This document shows, in pieces, positions 10,686 through 24,614 of a stretch of DNA of 64,000 nt. Made by a program: the position numbers and the translations under genes. Under the pieces are notes generated by a model. It was given only the letters and a program-made list of their open reading frames with translations. It did no database searches and was not told the DNA's origin. The stretch comes from Thunnus maccoyii. Lineage: Eukaryota > Chordata > Actinopteri > Scombriformes > Scombridae. Numbering within the stretch: the first letter of the stretch is position 1; every line of letters begins with the position of its first letter. The stretch spans positions 8,866,990 through 8,930,989 of the forward strand of contig NC_056534.1 in NCBI RefSeq assembly GCF_910596095.1, in the 5' to 3' direction.

Positions 10686-13359
10686 AGGCACATCCGCTGT
10701 ACATACATCCCTGTTATGTCTAGCTCCTTGTCAATTTTCTTCCCCAGTTAATCAAGTTCAGTTCCATTTTTCATATTATTTTTACTAATAGTTACTCACT
10801 AAACAACTACAAGGTCCATTCACCTATTATTTATAGATATTTGAAGGTTGTTATGGTTTACTATCACCCACAATTAAATACAATGATCATTCATAGTCCA
10901 CAATAATAATAATACATCAATAATAAACTATACCAGAATTATGGACTACCCTTAATTGAAGGTGCCAAAGGTGACCTTGTGTTTTTCTGTGCTCTCTACA
11001 AAGGTTTTCATCAAAGACTCGAAGTCCAACCTGTTCATAATATCATGATGGACATGCAGCAACTGTTAAATAATAAGGGTGTCAGTCTTTTTTGCGTCAT
11101 GGTGCTCCTTAACCACGTTAAATGTGGAGAATGACTTCTCGGAGGAGGTGACAGACGCAGGCAGGCACAGACAAAGTTCCATAAATATTTCAATCTCTCT
11201 CAGAAGTTCCTGTGTTTGTGGTTGCAGTCCCCCAATAAAATCAACTGTTTAGCTACTGTATTACTGTAAAATCTCTGTTAACTGACCCCGACCCTTACAC
11301 TTTGACCTGATGTGTAATTCATTAAATTCACACATTTTAACCATCTTTTTTTCATATATTTTCTGACAGGCACCTTGTCATATGCTGTTCAAAATTTAAA
11401 ACAAATGTGCAGGTAGCCCATAATTTATGGTAAAATAGCCAACTATTTACACATTGTGTTCCACCCTTTGAAAACACAGGGTGCTACAGCACCTTCAACA
11501 CCCCCCTTCCTGTGCACATGATCCCTAATGGTTTGGGGAAAAATGCTCTGGGGGCATCTTCTCCCTCCCCTGTATTTTTCAGTGCAGTCTCATTGTTTTG
11601 ATGTGTAAAATTAAATAAAAGACACAATTAGCATTCAGATAAAAAATATGATTAGTGAAGAACATAACTACAATCTACAATAATTTACTCACAGACGTGT
11701 CTTTAAATCATAGAAATGTTGACAAAATTCAAAAACTATTAGTTATTTCACTTTGTTTAAGGCCTTTAAAGCTACACATCATTAAAATTAACAATTGAAA
11801 TGAACTTGGCCTTGTTTAACTTGGAGGACTTGTTGAACGTTTACCACGTTCCCCTTGTTGGTTTAGCATGTTAGCATGCTAACATTTACTAATTAGTGAG
11901 ACAAAATTTTCATTTTAAGCAGATGATGAGAAGTCAGGAGATCAGTGTTAGTGCAATTCATCCTCTAAGAATCGTGAATGTGTGTAACAAATTTCACAGC
12001 AATCCATCCAATAGTTATCAAAATATTTAATAAAAAAACTAAACAGTCAACCTCATGGTGGTGATAGAGGAAAAGTAACCAAAGTAACCAAATCATCATA
12101 ATGTTTTCTCTGAGGACTTTGAATATCTGTTTGAAATTTCATGACAATCCATCAGATCAGCCCCTGAGGTTTTGCTGCTCAGATGTGGCTCCAGCCTCAC
12201 CTGCTGATGTGAGGTAGAGATGACAAAGCACCATACTGACATGTTGAAAGTAAAAGTTTGTTTAAATCCCAGTATCAACACTTTTCTGGGCAGTGACAAA
12301 CTGGTGTTAATTATAGATAATGGACAGTCCCTTTTCACAGAGGACATGTTGATGTGTCACAATAGGAAAATCACAGGTGTAAATAATAATATCAATGATG
12401 GCAGACCTGAGCCATCGTTAATGTTATTAGTAACATCTGTGCTTTTCCTACTTTGACAAGTCAAAATGCAAAAGACACTGAGGAAAGACAAAGGAATGAT
12501 AAACACATCATATGTTCAAAACACACATACAGAACATTATTACTACTTTAGAGTTATAATGCTTAAGATTTTCATATCAAACCCCGATTTTGAAACCAGA
12601 TATCTACTGTTGAAATAGTTACAATGCTTGTTTTGATATTTTGTAGCAAACTTGTAGTGAAATTCCCATTAAAATGTTCTGAGAGGGGACATGATGTTAC
12701 TGTAAATATTATGATGACAGCTGTGAAAGGAAATTTATATTCTGCCATACTTGATGTCATATCATTATAATGGTCATGGTCATCATTAAATTTATTCTTT
12801 AAGACTTTAAAAACAGGGCCAGATGTGGATGGTTGTCAAGACAACAAGAATATATGATGTGAAAGATCACAGTGATCAAAAAGTTGTTTTACCTGGATAC
12901 ATTTAGCAAACAGTAAAAGTGTCACATTTCCAAAAAAACGTAACTATGATTGTCCCGTCACCTTAACCCCGTGGTTATTATTGTAGCCATGACGACGATA
13001 AATAACTAAATAACTAAATAACTTAAACCCACATGTTTCTCTAACCTTAACAAAGTGATCATTTGAACCCAAACCATGATCTTTACCTAAACCTAACCAA
13101 GTGGTCTTTGCGCCTAAGCCTAACCCGACCGTAATCACAGCGTTGTCACATCATAAAACATAATTATTTTTTAACAGTGATGTGTAACGGTTTTGGAAAA
13201 CACAAACAAATGATGTCCTGCTGACTGCTGCCGATAGGGGCGCCAGATTAGAAAATGCTCCTATATGTTGTTCTGGAGTCACATGGTCAAAAGATGTATT
13301 TGGTCGTTTAATTTGGAGGACTTGTTGAATGTTTACCATATTCACCTTGTTGGTTTAAC
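10686..13359. repeat. Duplicated spacer upstream of the unit B first exon
   Basis: Non-coding DNA collinear with 18034-19850 (unit C side) and 24996-28100 (unit D side). It contains copies of generic fish repeats at 11870-12180 and 12945-13250 (AACCTTAACAAAGTGATCAT type). No conserved reading frame was seen. Confidence 0.6.
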
Positions 13360-13684
13360 ATGTTATCATGCTAACATTTGCTAATTAGCGCGACAAAATT
13401 TAATTTTAACCAGATTATCAGAAGTCAGGGGATCAATGTTAGTGCAATTCATCCTCTGAGGACATATTCAATTAAGAACTAAACAGTCAAACTGATGGTG
13501 GCACAAGTGGAAAAGTCAGAGGATCACCAACTCACTATAATGTGTCTTTTTGGGTCTTTAATTATCTGCTGTAAATTTCATGACAAATTAATCCATCTGA
13601 TAATTGAGATATTTCACTCTGAACCACAACCTCATGGTGTATTCCCTTCTAGTCTTCCTGGTTTGGTTTGTTTGTTTCATGAGT

Positions 13685-14219
13685 TTATTTTTTGACATTT
13701 ATATTCCAGGTTCCAGAGGTGCCACCGATGATCGTCGGGGCGATGATCACACTTCCATCATGAGCAGACATTGCAGCAGGAGCAGCAGGAGCAGCAACAG
13801 GAGGTGCCAAAGCAGAGGAGGAGGTGGAGGATGTAGCTGCTGTTCCCTCTGCAGTTGAAAAAAATACAGATACAGTTAAACAGTAGAGACACCTGAAAAC
13901 AAAGATGTAACTTTGATTCATCAGTGAATTTAACAAAGTCACCATGTACTGCACCTGCGTATGCTTTCCTTAACTTCTCTGAGGCGTTTTTGTTTCCTAT
14001 ACTCTCCAGGATCTTAACAGTGATGTTCACAGCCATCTCTTCACCGTAGTGCTCTATCATTTTATCCACAGTGTCCGTCCGGGATGGATTCTCTAGGTGG
14101 GACCTAGGAATTCGTTTGCAGCCGTCCAAGACATCAGTCTTAAGGTACCAATTAAACGTTTTAAAATCACTATCACGCAGGTCTTCCAGAGTGTCAAGGA
14201 GCAGCTGTGGAACCGGCAT
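13685..14219 (-). CDS. PYD mini-gene, unit C (PYD + short tail, 142 aa)
   Basis: Exons 13955-14219 and 13685-13848, phase 1. The PYD spans residues 1-88 (LLLDTLEDL, FKTFNWYL, IPRSHLE, HYGEEMAVNITVKIL). Compared with unit B the charged surface differs (RDS for PDR, RSHLENPS for KARLEKAS), so the copies have diverged in the region that mediates PYD-PYD contacts. The Ala/Pro linker leads to a tail GSVIIAPTIIGG then TWNINVKK and TAA; AATAAA overlaps the stop. The acceptor before ATG is at 14229-14233; the likely first exon ends at 16929. Confidence 0.85.
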
Positions 14220-14282
14220 TTCCGCTCACTGAGGAGTTAAAAGAGGGGAAATTAGTTTTCAGTTTTCAGACGAGCTTTCAAT

Positions 14283-14744
14283 GTTAAGGGATTGGTTTGA
14301 CATTTTGGGAAATAGGCTCATTTGCTTCGTTGCAGAAAGTTTAATGAGAAAATCGATACCACTCCTGTATCTGTCCATACTGTGTTTCTGTGTTTTACAG
14401 GGGGATATGTGCTGGTCTGTTTCTTGGCCAGGAGCAGTGACTTCCTGGAGTCTTGTCATCACAGTAAGGTTGCCATTCAACCAGTAGAGACACCAGGAAG
14501 TCATCACGCCTGCTAAAGACGTAGTCTGGCACATAACCTTCTGTACAACCACAACTTGACATTTTTTACACCTAAATTATTGTACAAATTAAACAAACAA
14601 GATATAACGTGTTAATTAGTGAGTTTGACTTTGGCTGTTTTTGTTACATTTGGCCAGAGCAGGCTAGCAGTATGTTTTATCCTAAGTTGGATCTTGTCAT
14701 CTAACTCTGGGCAGCAAAGCAAATCATTTCCCAAAATTTCAAAC
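14283..14744. repeat. MITE family 1, copy in unit C
   Basis: Same element and position as 6771-7293. It is shortened on the right: the GCTAAGCTAAGC section is deleted near 14690. Confidence 0.65.
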
Positions 14745-16880
14745 CACTTTGTGTCATTTCTTGCTGACAACAAACACACATGACAGAAAAAGTTTAAATT
14801 CTGACACACTAGAAAGAAAACCATCTAATCCTCAGCAAACACAGTATGATGGAAATCAGTGATTCCATGTCAAGGTTATGATTCATTACTGGTGTTATAA
14901 TAACAAACAGTGACTTATGATTATTTTCATTACTGATTAATCTTCTGGTTATTCTTTTGATTAATCAATTAATTGGTTTGGTCTATAAAACATCAAACAG
15001 AGAAAAATGTCCATCACAACTTCCTAGAGTCCACAATGACATCATCAAATGACTCAATATCAAATATCAAAGATATTAAATTTTCTGTAATTAAGACAAG
15101 GAAAAGCAGCACATTCTCAAATTTGAGAATATGAAACCAAAACATTTTTGGAGCTTACTTTTTTGACTAATTGTTGCAGCTCTAAAAAATATTTCGCTCT
15201 TTAAATGTTGGTAATAAACACACATGTAAATATAAAAACAAACAAATTAAAATAAATCATGTTAAGATTTTTTTCAGTCTGCATCTTAATCTGGCTCGGC
15301 ATTAAATTAGTGATCACAGGGTACATGTGCCAGATTTATTCTGTAAATCATGAAAAAAATCACAAAAATGATGAAAAATGTCCCGTTTCACAACGTTAAG
15401 AAATGTAGTGACACTTTCATAAGTCACCTTTTGTAAAGGATTTATATGTTGCAAATAATGGCTTTATTCATGTTTAATGAATCATTTACTAATGTTTTAC
15501 AGATCAGTTTAATAAGGCCAACTTTGGGGTTGCCAGGTTGTGGAAAATCCTCCTTCAGCATAACACTGATCTTTTTTAGACTGTTGAATTAACCAGGGAC
15601 ACCCCTCCTTCTCCAACTGACTCTTCAACCACTTAAGTTCTGGAAAAGGGCTGCATGAGTCATATATAGTGAGTTTATCATGATAAAATAAGTCATAAAG
15701 TCTGGAGTTATACGTGTTATTAAAGTCATTAATAAGGGTACCAGGTTTCTCTCTATTACTGTTATAATAAGCAAACATAGTAGGTTATCTACAGATCTAA
15801 ATGTATAATTCATCATAAATAAAGGGTCTTAATCCATCAACGATTAGTCAATTGATTCACTAGAAGAATAATTGGCAACTTTGATGCATTTTTCAAGCAA
15901 AAGTGAAAAACATTCCCCAGTTCCAGTCTGTCATTTGTGAGGATTTTCTGGTTTTCTTGGTCTTATGTGAGAGTAAATTAAATATATTTGGCTTTTAGAG
16001 TGTTAGTCAGCCAAAACAAGCATTTTGATAGCATCACTCTGGGCTGTAGGAAACTGCGGCTATTGTCTGACATTTTATAGATAAAACAAATCATCATATT
16101 AATCGATAATGAAAATAACTGCTAGTTACAGCCCTAATCAAGTCTGTAGCTGTGAATGTTAATAAACTGTTATGAAACAAAAAAGATTCTGGTCAAGATG
16201 TGGTCAAACAGCTCATTACAGCTGACTTCATGATGAACCTGGCAACCCAGATCATATTGACCTACTTTTTGTTTACTCATGATTCATTTTTAAAGCTTTA
16301 GTCAATTGTTTATTAAAATTAATAAAGCGAATGACTACAGTTTCTAAGCTATTACAGAAATCCTTCAAAACACGAATGGATTCACATCTGGATCTGGATC
16401 CACGTTTGGTCCATGGTCTAAACTTCCACATTTTATTAACATCTGTTTACATGTTTGGAGATATTCTGCCAACTAACAGACAGACAAATTAACAAACGAG
16501 ACCGAAATAATTTCATTTTCACTCCGTAAACAGTTTAATTAAGAAATGAACACTGATTGAAATAAATACATAGCCTACAGGATTCGCTCGGTAGGTTTAC
16601 TGCACGAAGGCACAAAAGTTAAAAATCCAGGAGCGCATCGATCACCAGTAAACTTTTCAAAATGCCAGATGTGTGTGACGGCGCGCTGTGCGTAAAAACA
16701 CTTTTCACACGATATATGAATACAGTGATATACATCTGAAAACAACCACTACTAACAGGCCTCGACAACACGACCAGGCGCCGCCCAGTTCGATGTAAAC
16801 ACATTTCTGTAACTTTACATTTGTAATTTGACCAATAAGTGTTGCACCAGGATGGCTGCACCATCGCAGAACCAACGTGC
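14745..16880. repeat. Duplicated inter-gene spacer, unit C
   Basis: Non-coding DNA collinear with 7290-9540. It lacks the SINE-like insertion of unit B and so serves as the empty-site reference. Confidence 0.6.
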
Positions 16881-16928
16881 CAAAAACTGCGTTTTAATGA
16901 GCGTTAGATATAATTAAAAAGAACTTAC

Positions 16929-17075
16929 CGTGTCAACAACAGCCCACGGACACCAGTTACATACGATAATGCACAGAAAGGGGCGAAACTTTCTAGTTTC
17001 GTTTTCAGCAAGTTACAGGAAGTTTTGCGTAAGTTCAGAGCGCAGCAGCAGCAGACAGACGAGACATGAGTTAAT
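16929..17075 (-). promoter_or_regulatory. Putative promoter and non-coding first exon of unit C, with ISRE
   Basis: Donor GACACG|GTAAGTTC with exon end at 16929. The ISRE GAAAACGAAACT is the complement of 16995-17006; immediately beside it GAAACTTTCTAGTTTC (16985-17000) makes a palindromic double GAAACT site not present in unit B. The ETS-like CTTCCTGTAA is retained. Expected to splice to the acceptor at 14229. Confidence 0.6.
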
Positions 17076-17652
17076 GTTCAAGTGGAAAGAAACTAGAGTC
17101 AGAGTGACGTTTGTTCCTTTGTCTTACAAAAAAGTTACCTATGAAAGAACAAAACACCCTAAATGAATGAATGAATGAATGTATGAATGAATGAATAAAT
17201 ACCATGCTATTGGGGAAGACGCCCACCCACTCATACTGTGCCCACCAGTAACGTTGACAATATTTAGTAAAAGCTTCCATTTGTAAATGTCCATCTTGCT
17301 TTCTTTTGTTTTGGAAGTCTGCACATTAACAGATTTTAAGGTAAGTTGATCTAATTTTTCCTCACTGGTCTTAAAGGATCTGTGTGTTTTCACAAAGGTA
17401 AACACAGAAAACTGTTTCAGTATCCAGTTAGGAAATTCATGCGAGGAACTATTCATTAGTTTGATGCAAAATATAAAATTGATTGAAATTGACATGCACA
17501 TACAATGTCATGTATGTGCACGTGCTTACATGCTCTCCTTCCATCCATTTGCAATAACACACGTTACATGTTACTTTCACTCCCTGTTGACAACCTAAGT
17601 GACCGTCAACAAAATGAAACAAATAAGTGACCACAAACACCACAATTTAATA

Positions 17653-18033
17653 TTAAAGGACCAGTGTGTTAGATTTAGTGGCATCTAGTGGTGAAGTTGC
17701 AGATTGCAACCAACTGAATGCCCCTCCCCTTCCAAGTGTGTAGGAGAACTTACGGTGGCAGTGAAAAACATGAAAGACCCTCTCTAGAGCCAGTGTTTGG
17801 TTTGTCTGTTCTGGGCTACTGTAGAAACACAGCGGTGCAACATGGCGGGCTCTATGGAAGAGGATTGGCTCCCTATGTAGATATAAAGGGCTCATTCTAA
17901 GGTAACGAAAACACAACAATGCTTATTTTCAGGTGATAATATACTAATTAAAACATACTTATGAATATTATATTCCATTTCTCCCAAGTCTGTTCTGCTA
18001 GATGCCACTAAATCTTACACACTGCTCCTTTAA
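17653..18033. repeat. TTAA-flanked MITE family 2, copy 2
   Basis: Orthologous to 10306-10685; the right terminus has decayed (CACACTGCTCCTTTAA instead of ACAATCTGGTCCTTTAA). Confidence 0.75.
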
Positions 18034-20208
18034 ATATCAGCATCCCCTATTTATCAGCATGGTTGCTCATAGGCACATATGCTGTACATACATCCCTGTT
18101 ATGTTCCTCATCAATTTTCTTCCCCAGTTAATCAAGTTCAGTTCCATTTTTCATATTATTTGTACTAATAGTTACTCACTAAACAACTACAAGGCCCATT
18201 CACCTATTATTTATGGATATTTGAAATTTGTTATGGATTGCTACCACCCACAATTAAATACAAAAATCATTCGTAGTCCACAATAATAACAATACATCAA
18301 TAATAAACTATATCAAAATTATGGACTACCTTTAATTGAAGGTGCCAGAGGTGATCTTGTGTTTTGCTGTGCTCTCTACGAAGGTTTTCATCAAAGACTT
18401 GATGGCAAACCTGTTCATAATATCATGATGGACATACAGCAACTGTAAAAAAAAAAATAAAGGTGTCAGTCTGTTTTGCATCATATTGCTCTGTTAAATG
18501 TGGAGAATGACTTCTCGGAGGAGGCGACAGACGCAGGCAGGCACAGAAAAAGCTCCATAAATATTTCAATCTCTCTCAGAAGTTCCCGTGTTTGTGGTTG
18601 CAGTCCCCCAAAAAAATCAACTGTTTAGCTACTGTATTACTGTAAAATCTCTGTTAACTGACCCCGACCCTTACACTTTGACCTGATGTGGAATTCATTA
18701 AATTCACACATTTTAACCATCTTTTTTTCATATATTTTCTCACAGGCACCTTGTCATATGCTGTTCAAAATTTAAACCACCCTATGAAAACACGGGATGC
18801 TACAGCACCTTCAACACCCCCCTTCCTGTGCACATGACCCCTAATGGTTTGGGGCAAAATGATCCAGGGGCATCTTCTCCCTCCCCTGTATTTTTCAGTG
18901 CAGTCTCATTGTTTTGTAGAGATGACAAAGCACTATATTGACATGTTGCAACTATGAAAAGAGCTTGAAAGTAAAATCTGTTTGAGTCCCACTATCGACA
19001 CTTTTCTGGGCAGTGACAAACTGGTGTTAATTATAGATAATGAACAGGCCCTTTTCACAGAGAACATATTGACGTGTCACGATAATAAATAATAATATCA
19101 ATGATGGCAGACCTGAACTATCGTTAATGTTATTAGTAACATCTGTACTTTTCCTACCATGACAAGTCAAAATGCAAAAGACACTGAAGACAGACAAAGG
19201 AATGATAAACAGATCATACGTTCAAAACACACATAAAGAATACTATTACTACTGTAGAGTTATAATGCTTAAGATTTTTATTATATCAAATCAATCAAAA
19301 ATATCAAATTGTTTCAAAATTTCCCATTAAAAGGTGCTCAGAGAGGACATGATCTTACTGTAAATATTATAATGACAGCTGTAAAAGGAAATTTATATTC
19401 TGCCACACCTGATGTCATATCATTATAATGGTCATGGTCAACATTAAACTTATTCTTTAAGACTTTAAAAACAAGGTCAGATGTGAATGGTTGTTCAGAC
19501 AAGAAGAAGATGAAATGTGAAAGATCATAGTGATCAAGAAGTTGTTATACATGGACATAATTAGCAAACATAAAAATGTGACATTTCCAAAAAAACTACA
19601 ATCATCCCCTAACCTTAACCCTGTAGTTATTATTGTAGCCATGACGAGGAGAGTCGCCTAACTTTAAGGAAGTATAAACTTTAACCCACATATTTCTCTA
19701 ACATTAACAAAGTGATCATTTTAACACAAACCATGATCTTTGACGATTACTGCAGATAGGGGCGCCAGATTAGAAAACGCTCCTATATGTCATTCTGGAG
19801 TCACTTGGTCAAATGAGCTACTTGGCCTTGTTTCACTTGGAGGACTTATTGAAAGTTTACTGTGTTAACCTGTTGGTTTAGCATGTTCATGCTAACATTT
19901 GCTAATTAGTAAGACAAAATGTAATTTTAACCAGATTATGAGAAGTCAGGAGATCAATGTTAGTGCAATTCATCCTCTGAGGATATATTCAATCAAGAAC
20001 TAAACAGTCAAACTGATGGTGGCGCTAGTGGAAAAGTCAGAGGATCACCAAATCATTATAATGTGTCTTTTTAGGTCTTTAATTATCTGCTGTAAATTTC
20101 ATGACAAATTAATCCATCTGATAATTGAGATATTTCACTCTGAACCACAACCTCATGGTGTATTCCCTTCTAGTCTTCCTGGTTTGGTTTGTTTGTTTCA
20201 TGAGTTTA
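18034..20208. repeat. Duplicated spacer between units C and D
   Basis: Collinear with 10686-13684 but with a deletion of about 0.4 kb around 18900. It contains the generic fish repeats at 19600-19800 and 19850-20208. No gene seen. Confidence 0.55.
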
Positions 20209-20775
20209 TTATTTGAGGTCTATATTCCATGATCCAGGGGTGCCATCGGAGACCATCGGGGCAAAGAGCTCACTTCCATTGTCAGCAGTTATATCAGCAG
20301 GAGGAGCAGGAGCAGCAGGAGCAGCAGGAGCAACAGGAGGAACAGAAACAGCAGGAGCAGCAGGAGGTGCCAAAGCAGAGGAGGAGGTGGAGGATGTAGC
20401 TGCTCTTTCCTCTGTAGTTGAAAAAAAACACAGATACAGTTAAACAGTTAGAGACATGTGAAAACAAAGATGTAACTTTGATTCATCAGTGAATTTAACA
20501 AAGTCACCATCTACTGCACCTGCGTATGCTCTCGATAACTTCTCCGCGGTGTTGTTGTTATGTATATTCTCCAGGATCTTAACAGTGATGTTCACAGCCA
20601 TCTCTTCTTTGTAGAGCTCTATCATTTCAATCACAGTGTCCGACCGGGACTTTTTGTCTATATGGGACTTAGGAATTGGTTTTTCAACGTTCATCGATAA
20701 GTTAAACATAAATCTTTTGAAAGCATCATCACGCAGCTCATCCAGAGCGTCAAGAAGCAACTGTGGAACCGGCAT
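20209..20775 (-). CDS. PYD mini-gene, unit D (divergent PYD + short tail, 152 aa)
   Basis: Exons 20520-20775 (85 codons plus one base) and 20209-20411, phase 1. The PYD is the most diverged of A-D: FKRFMFNLSMNVEKPIPK lacks the three residues DGC and has IDKKSRSDTVIEMIELYKEE, but the core helix AVNITVKIL is intact. The linker is longest here, expanded by GCAGGAGCAGGA-type hexamer slippage (Ala/Pro repeats, about 45 residues). The tail has drifted to GSELFAPMVSDG then SWNIDLK before TAA; AATAAA follows directly. Likely first exon ends at 23921. Confidence 0.85.
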
Positions 20776-20838
20776 TTCTGCTCACTGAAGAGACAAAAGA
20801 GGGGGAATTAGTTTTCAGTTTTCAGATGAGCTTTCAAT

Positions 20839-21363
20839 GTTAAAGGATTGGTTTGACATTTTGGGAAATACACTTATTTGCATTGTTGCAGAGAGTTTAA
20901 TGAGAAAATCGATACCACTCCTGTATCTGTCCATACTGTGTTTCTGTGTTTTACAGGGGGATATGTGCTTGTCTGTTTCTTGGCCAGGAGCAGTGACTTC
21001 CTGGAGTCTTGTCATCACAGTGAGGTTGGCATTCAACCAGCAGAGACACCAGGAAGTCACCACGCCTGCTAAAGACGTAGTCTGGCACATAACCTTCTGT
21101 ACAACCACCACTTGACATTTTTACACCTCAATCATTGTACAAATTAAACAAACAAGATATAACTTGTTAATTAGTGAGTTTGACTTTGACTGTTTTTGTT
21201 ACATTTGGCCAGAGCAGGCTAGCACTAGGTTTTATGCTAAGCTAAGCTAACCGTCTGCTAACCGTAGTTATACTGAATGGACAAATATATGAGTCTTATT
21301 GATCTTCTCATCTAACTCTGGGCAGCAAAGCAAATCATTCCCCAAAATGTCAAACCACTTTGT
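20839..21363. repeat. MITE family 1, copy in unit D
   Basis: Full-length copy equivalent to 6771-7293, with both inverted ends and the GCTAAGCTAAGCTAACCG core. Confidence 0.7.
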
Positions 21364-22618
21364 GTCTGTGCTCGCTGGCAACAAACACACATGACAGAAA
21401 AAGTTGAAATTTTGACACATTAGAAAGAAAACCATCTAATCCTCAGCAAACACTGACATTCATGACTGGTGTTATAATAACAAACAGTGACTTATGATTA
21501 TTTTCATTGTTGATGAATATTCCGATTATTCTTTTGATTAATTAATTAATTGGTTTGGTATATAAAACATCAAACAGAGAAAAATGTCCATGACAATGAT
21601 GTCATCAAATGTCTTCATATCAAATATCAAAGATATTGAATATTCTGAAAAGCAGCACATTCTCAAATTTGAGAACCTGAAACCAAAACATTTTTGGACC
21701 TTTTTGACAAATTGTTACAGCTCTAAAAAATATATTTTGCTCTTTAAATGTTGGCAATAAACATACATATACATATAAAAACAAACAAATTAAAATGAAT
21801 TATGTAAAGATTTTTTTCAGTCTGCATCTTAATCTGGTTCTGCATTAAATTACTGATCATAGGGTACATTTGCAGGATTTATTATACTGTAAATCATGAA
21901 AAAATCACACAAATGATGAAGAATGTCCCGTTTCACAATGTTATGAAGTGCAGTGACACTTTCTCATGAGTCACCTTTTGTAAAGGGGTTATAAGTTGTA
22001 AATATTGGCTGTATTAATGTTTAATGAATCATTTTCTAACGTTTTACAGATCAGTTTAATAAGGACAACTTTGGGGTTGTGGGAAATCCTCCTTCAACGT
22101 TGCTTAATCTTTTTTAGCTAACTGTTAAATTAACCAGGAACGCCCTTCCTTCCCCAATTGACTCTTCAACTACTTAAGTTCTGGAAAAGGACTGCATGAG
22201 TCATAAGTTACACACCTTTGAATGAGACATCAAATCTATAAATGTTAGTAAATCATTAATAAAAGTTTGTGAGTTTATCACGGTAAAATAAGTCATTAAG
22301 TCAGGAGTTGTAAGTGTTAGAAGCTAAAGTCATTAATAAGGGTACCAGGTTTCTCTATTACTTCTATAATAAGCAAACATTAGTAGGTCATTTACAGATC
22401 TAGATGTATAATTCGTCATAAATAAAGGGTTCTTAATCCATCAACGATTAGTCAATTAATTCATTAGATGATAGAAGAATAATTGGCAACTTTGATACAT
22501 TTTTCAAACAAAAATGAAAAACAATCCCTAGTTGCAGCTTGTAATTTGTGAGGATATGCTGCTTTCTTGGTCTTGTGTGATAGTAAATTAAATATATATT
22601 TGGATTTTGGAGAGTTAG
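21364..22618. repeat. Duplicated spacer, unit D
   Basis: Non-coding DNA collinear with 7295-8540 and 14745-16000. No other feature seen. Confidence 0.55.
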
Positions 22619-23240
22619 TCGCTAGTCTTGCCGCGTTGGTCGATGTTACTGGTGTTACACGGTGTTGGGACATACACCGATTACATTACTTGCCCACCAA
22701 CCATACCATAGTTTCGCTTTTATCAATACTTAGTCGGACGACGGACGCTACAATTATAACCTGACATTGTCGGCTGCGGGAGCGTCTGCAGCGGCAGCAG
22801 AATCGCAGCAAAAAGTAGCAGAGTGAGACGTCTGTTCTCCGTCCTGCTGCTGTAAACAAAAATAACGTGACAAGTTGTTGGCGGGCAGCTGCTCTCATGT
22901 CTCCCCGGGTCTCGGTGCTTGTTTTCGGCATGAACTCTCCCGCTTTTTGCCCGCTCAGCCTGCTCTCGGTGTGTCTCTCTCCGGATGGCGGGCGAATCGC
23001 TCCGGTTCTGGTTCTAAGCGGCGGTCATCCTCTGGCTCGACGACCCGTTGGCAGCAGCCTAAAGCCCGCTGTCACTAACTCTTAAATAAAGGGAAGATCT
23101 AAACTAAAAATCTAATATTAAAGATCAAAGTAAGCGCTCTACGTATGAGCGTCACTGATGAATATCTCATAGGCCCTATTGTAAAATGTCCGGTGTAACC
23201 GGTAACACCGGTGTTGTCACGAGATTATCAGCCTAGTCAG
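22619..23240. mobile_element. CpG-rich insertion present only in unit D
   Basis: Units B and C read continuously from GTGTTAGTC into CAAAACAAGC; here about 620 bp intervene. The insert is GC- and CpG-rich around 22770-23060, with AATAAA at about 23085, and its borders carry GGTGTTACACGG-type (left) and GGTAACACCGGTG-type (right) sequences that look partly inverted. Frames of 65-81 codons on both strands resemble nothing known. A mobile element or a captured promoter fragment are both possible. Confidence 0.45.
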
Positions 23241-23920
23241 TGGGAACATTTCCTCAATGTAGCATTAATTGTCAAAACAAGCAATTTGATGGCATCACCT
23301 TGGGCTATTTCTGGCGTTTTATAGGCTAGATCAAACAAATCGTCATATTAATCGATGATGAAAATATGTGTTGGTTACAGGCCTAATGAAGTCTGTAGAT
23401 GTAAATGTTAGTAAACTGTTAATGAAATGAGAAAGGATTCTGGTCCAGATGTGGTCAGACTTCATGATGAATTAAAGAGCTAAAAGACAAAGTAAGCACC
23501 TTGTGGGAGGATGGTGTTCCACAACCTGGCAATCCAAATCATAATGACCTACTTTCTACTCATGATTCATTTATGAAGCTTTAGTAAACTGTTTATCAAA
23601 ATCAATAAAGCAAGTAATTACAGTTTATAAGCTATTACAGAAATCCTTTAAAACACGAATGGATTCACATCTTGATCTGGATCCACGTTTGGTCCATGGT
23701 CTAAACTTCCACACTTTATTAACATCTGTTTACAGGTTTAGAGACAAATTAACAAACGGGGACTTCTCTTTCACCCTGGAAACACCGCCACGCTCAATGT
23801 CGCCACACTTCTGAAACTTGACATTTGTAATTTAACCAACAAGTGTGACACCAATGCAGCAGAACCAACGTGCCCAAACGGGTTTTTAATGAACATTAGA
23901 TATAATCCAAAGGAACTTAC

Positions 23921-24045
23921 CGTGTCACCGACAGCCTGCAGATACCAGTTACATGAGCTAACGCACAGATAATGGCACAAACTTTCGGTTCCAATCGGTT
24001 TTCAGGCAGTTACAGGAAGCAGCAGCAAACAAATGAGGAGGATAT
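23921..24045 (-). promoter_or_regulatory. Putative promoter and non-coding first exon of unit D
   Basis: Donor GACACG|GTAAGTTC is conserved (exon end 23921). The ISRE of units B and C is altered: the minus strand reads GGAACCGAAAGTTTG (about 23979-23993), an IRF-like half-site pair without the perfect GAAANNGAAACT. The ETS-like CTTCCTGTAA remains. Regulation of unit D may therefore differ. Confidence 0.5.
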
Positions 24046-24614
24046 GTTGATGTTCAAGTGGAGAAAAACTAGTGAAGTTTGTTTCTTTGTCTTACAAAAA
24101 AGTTATCCATGAAGGAACAAAACACCCAAAATAAATGAATGAACAAAATAAATAAATAAATAAATAAAATTTTATCGGGGAAGACGCCAACCCACTCAGC
24201 CTGTGCCCCCTATTAAAGTTGATAACATTCAGTAAAAGCTTCCATTTGTAAATGTCCATCTTGCTTTCTTCTATTTTGGAAGTCTGCATATTAACAGATT
24301 TTAAGGTAAGTTTTTCCTCACTGGTTTTAAAGGATCTGTGTGTTTTAACAAAGGCAAACACAGAAAACTGTTTCAGTAACAGTTTGGGGATTCATGCGAG
24401 GAACTATTCATTAGTTTGATGCAAAATCTAAAATTGATTAAAACTGACATGCAAGGTCATGTATTTGCATGTGCTTACATGCTTTCCTTCCATCCATTTG
24501 CAATAACACACGTTACAAGTTACTTTCACTCCCTGTTGACAACCTAAGTGACCGTCTACAAAATGAAACAAATGATGCAAGATGCTAAGCGACCACAAAC
24601 ACCACAATTTAATA

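Noticed and set aside
17071..17501. Frames with SIHSFIHSFIHS repeats
   Set aside because: They are produced by the (TGAA)n microsatellite.
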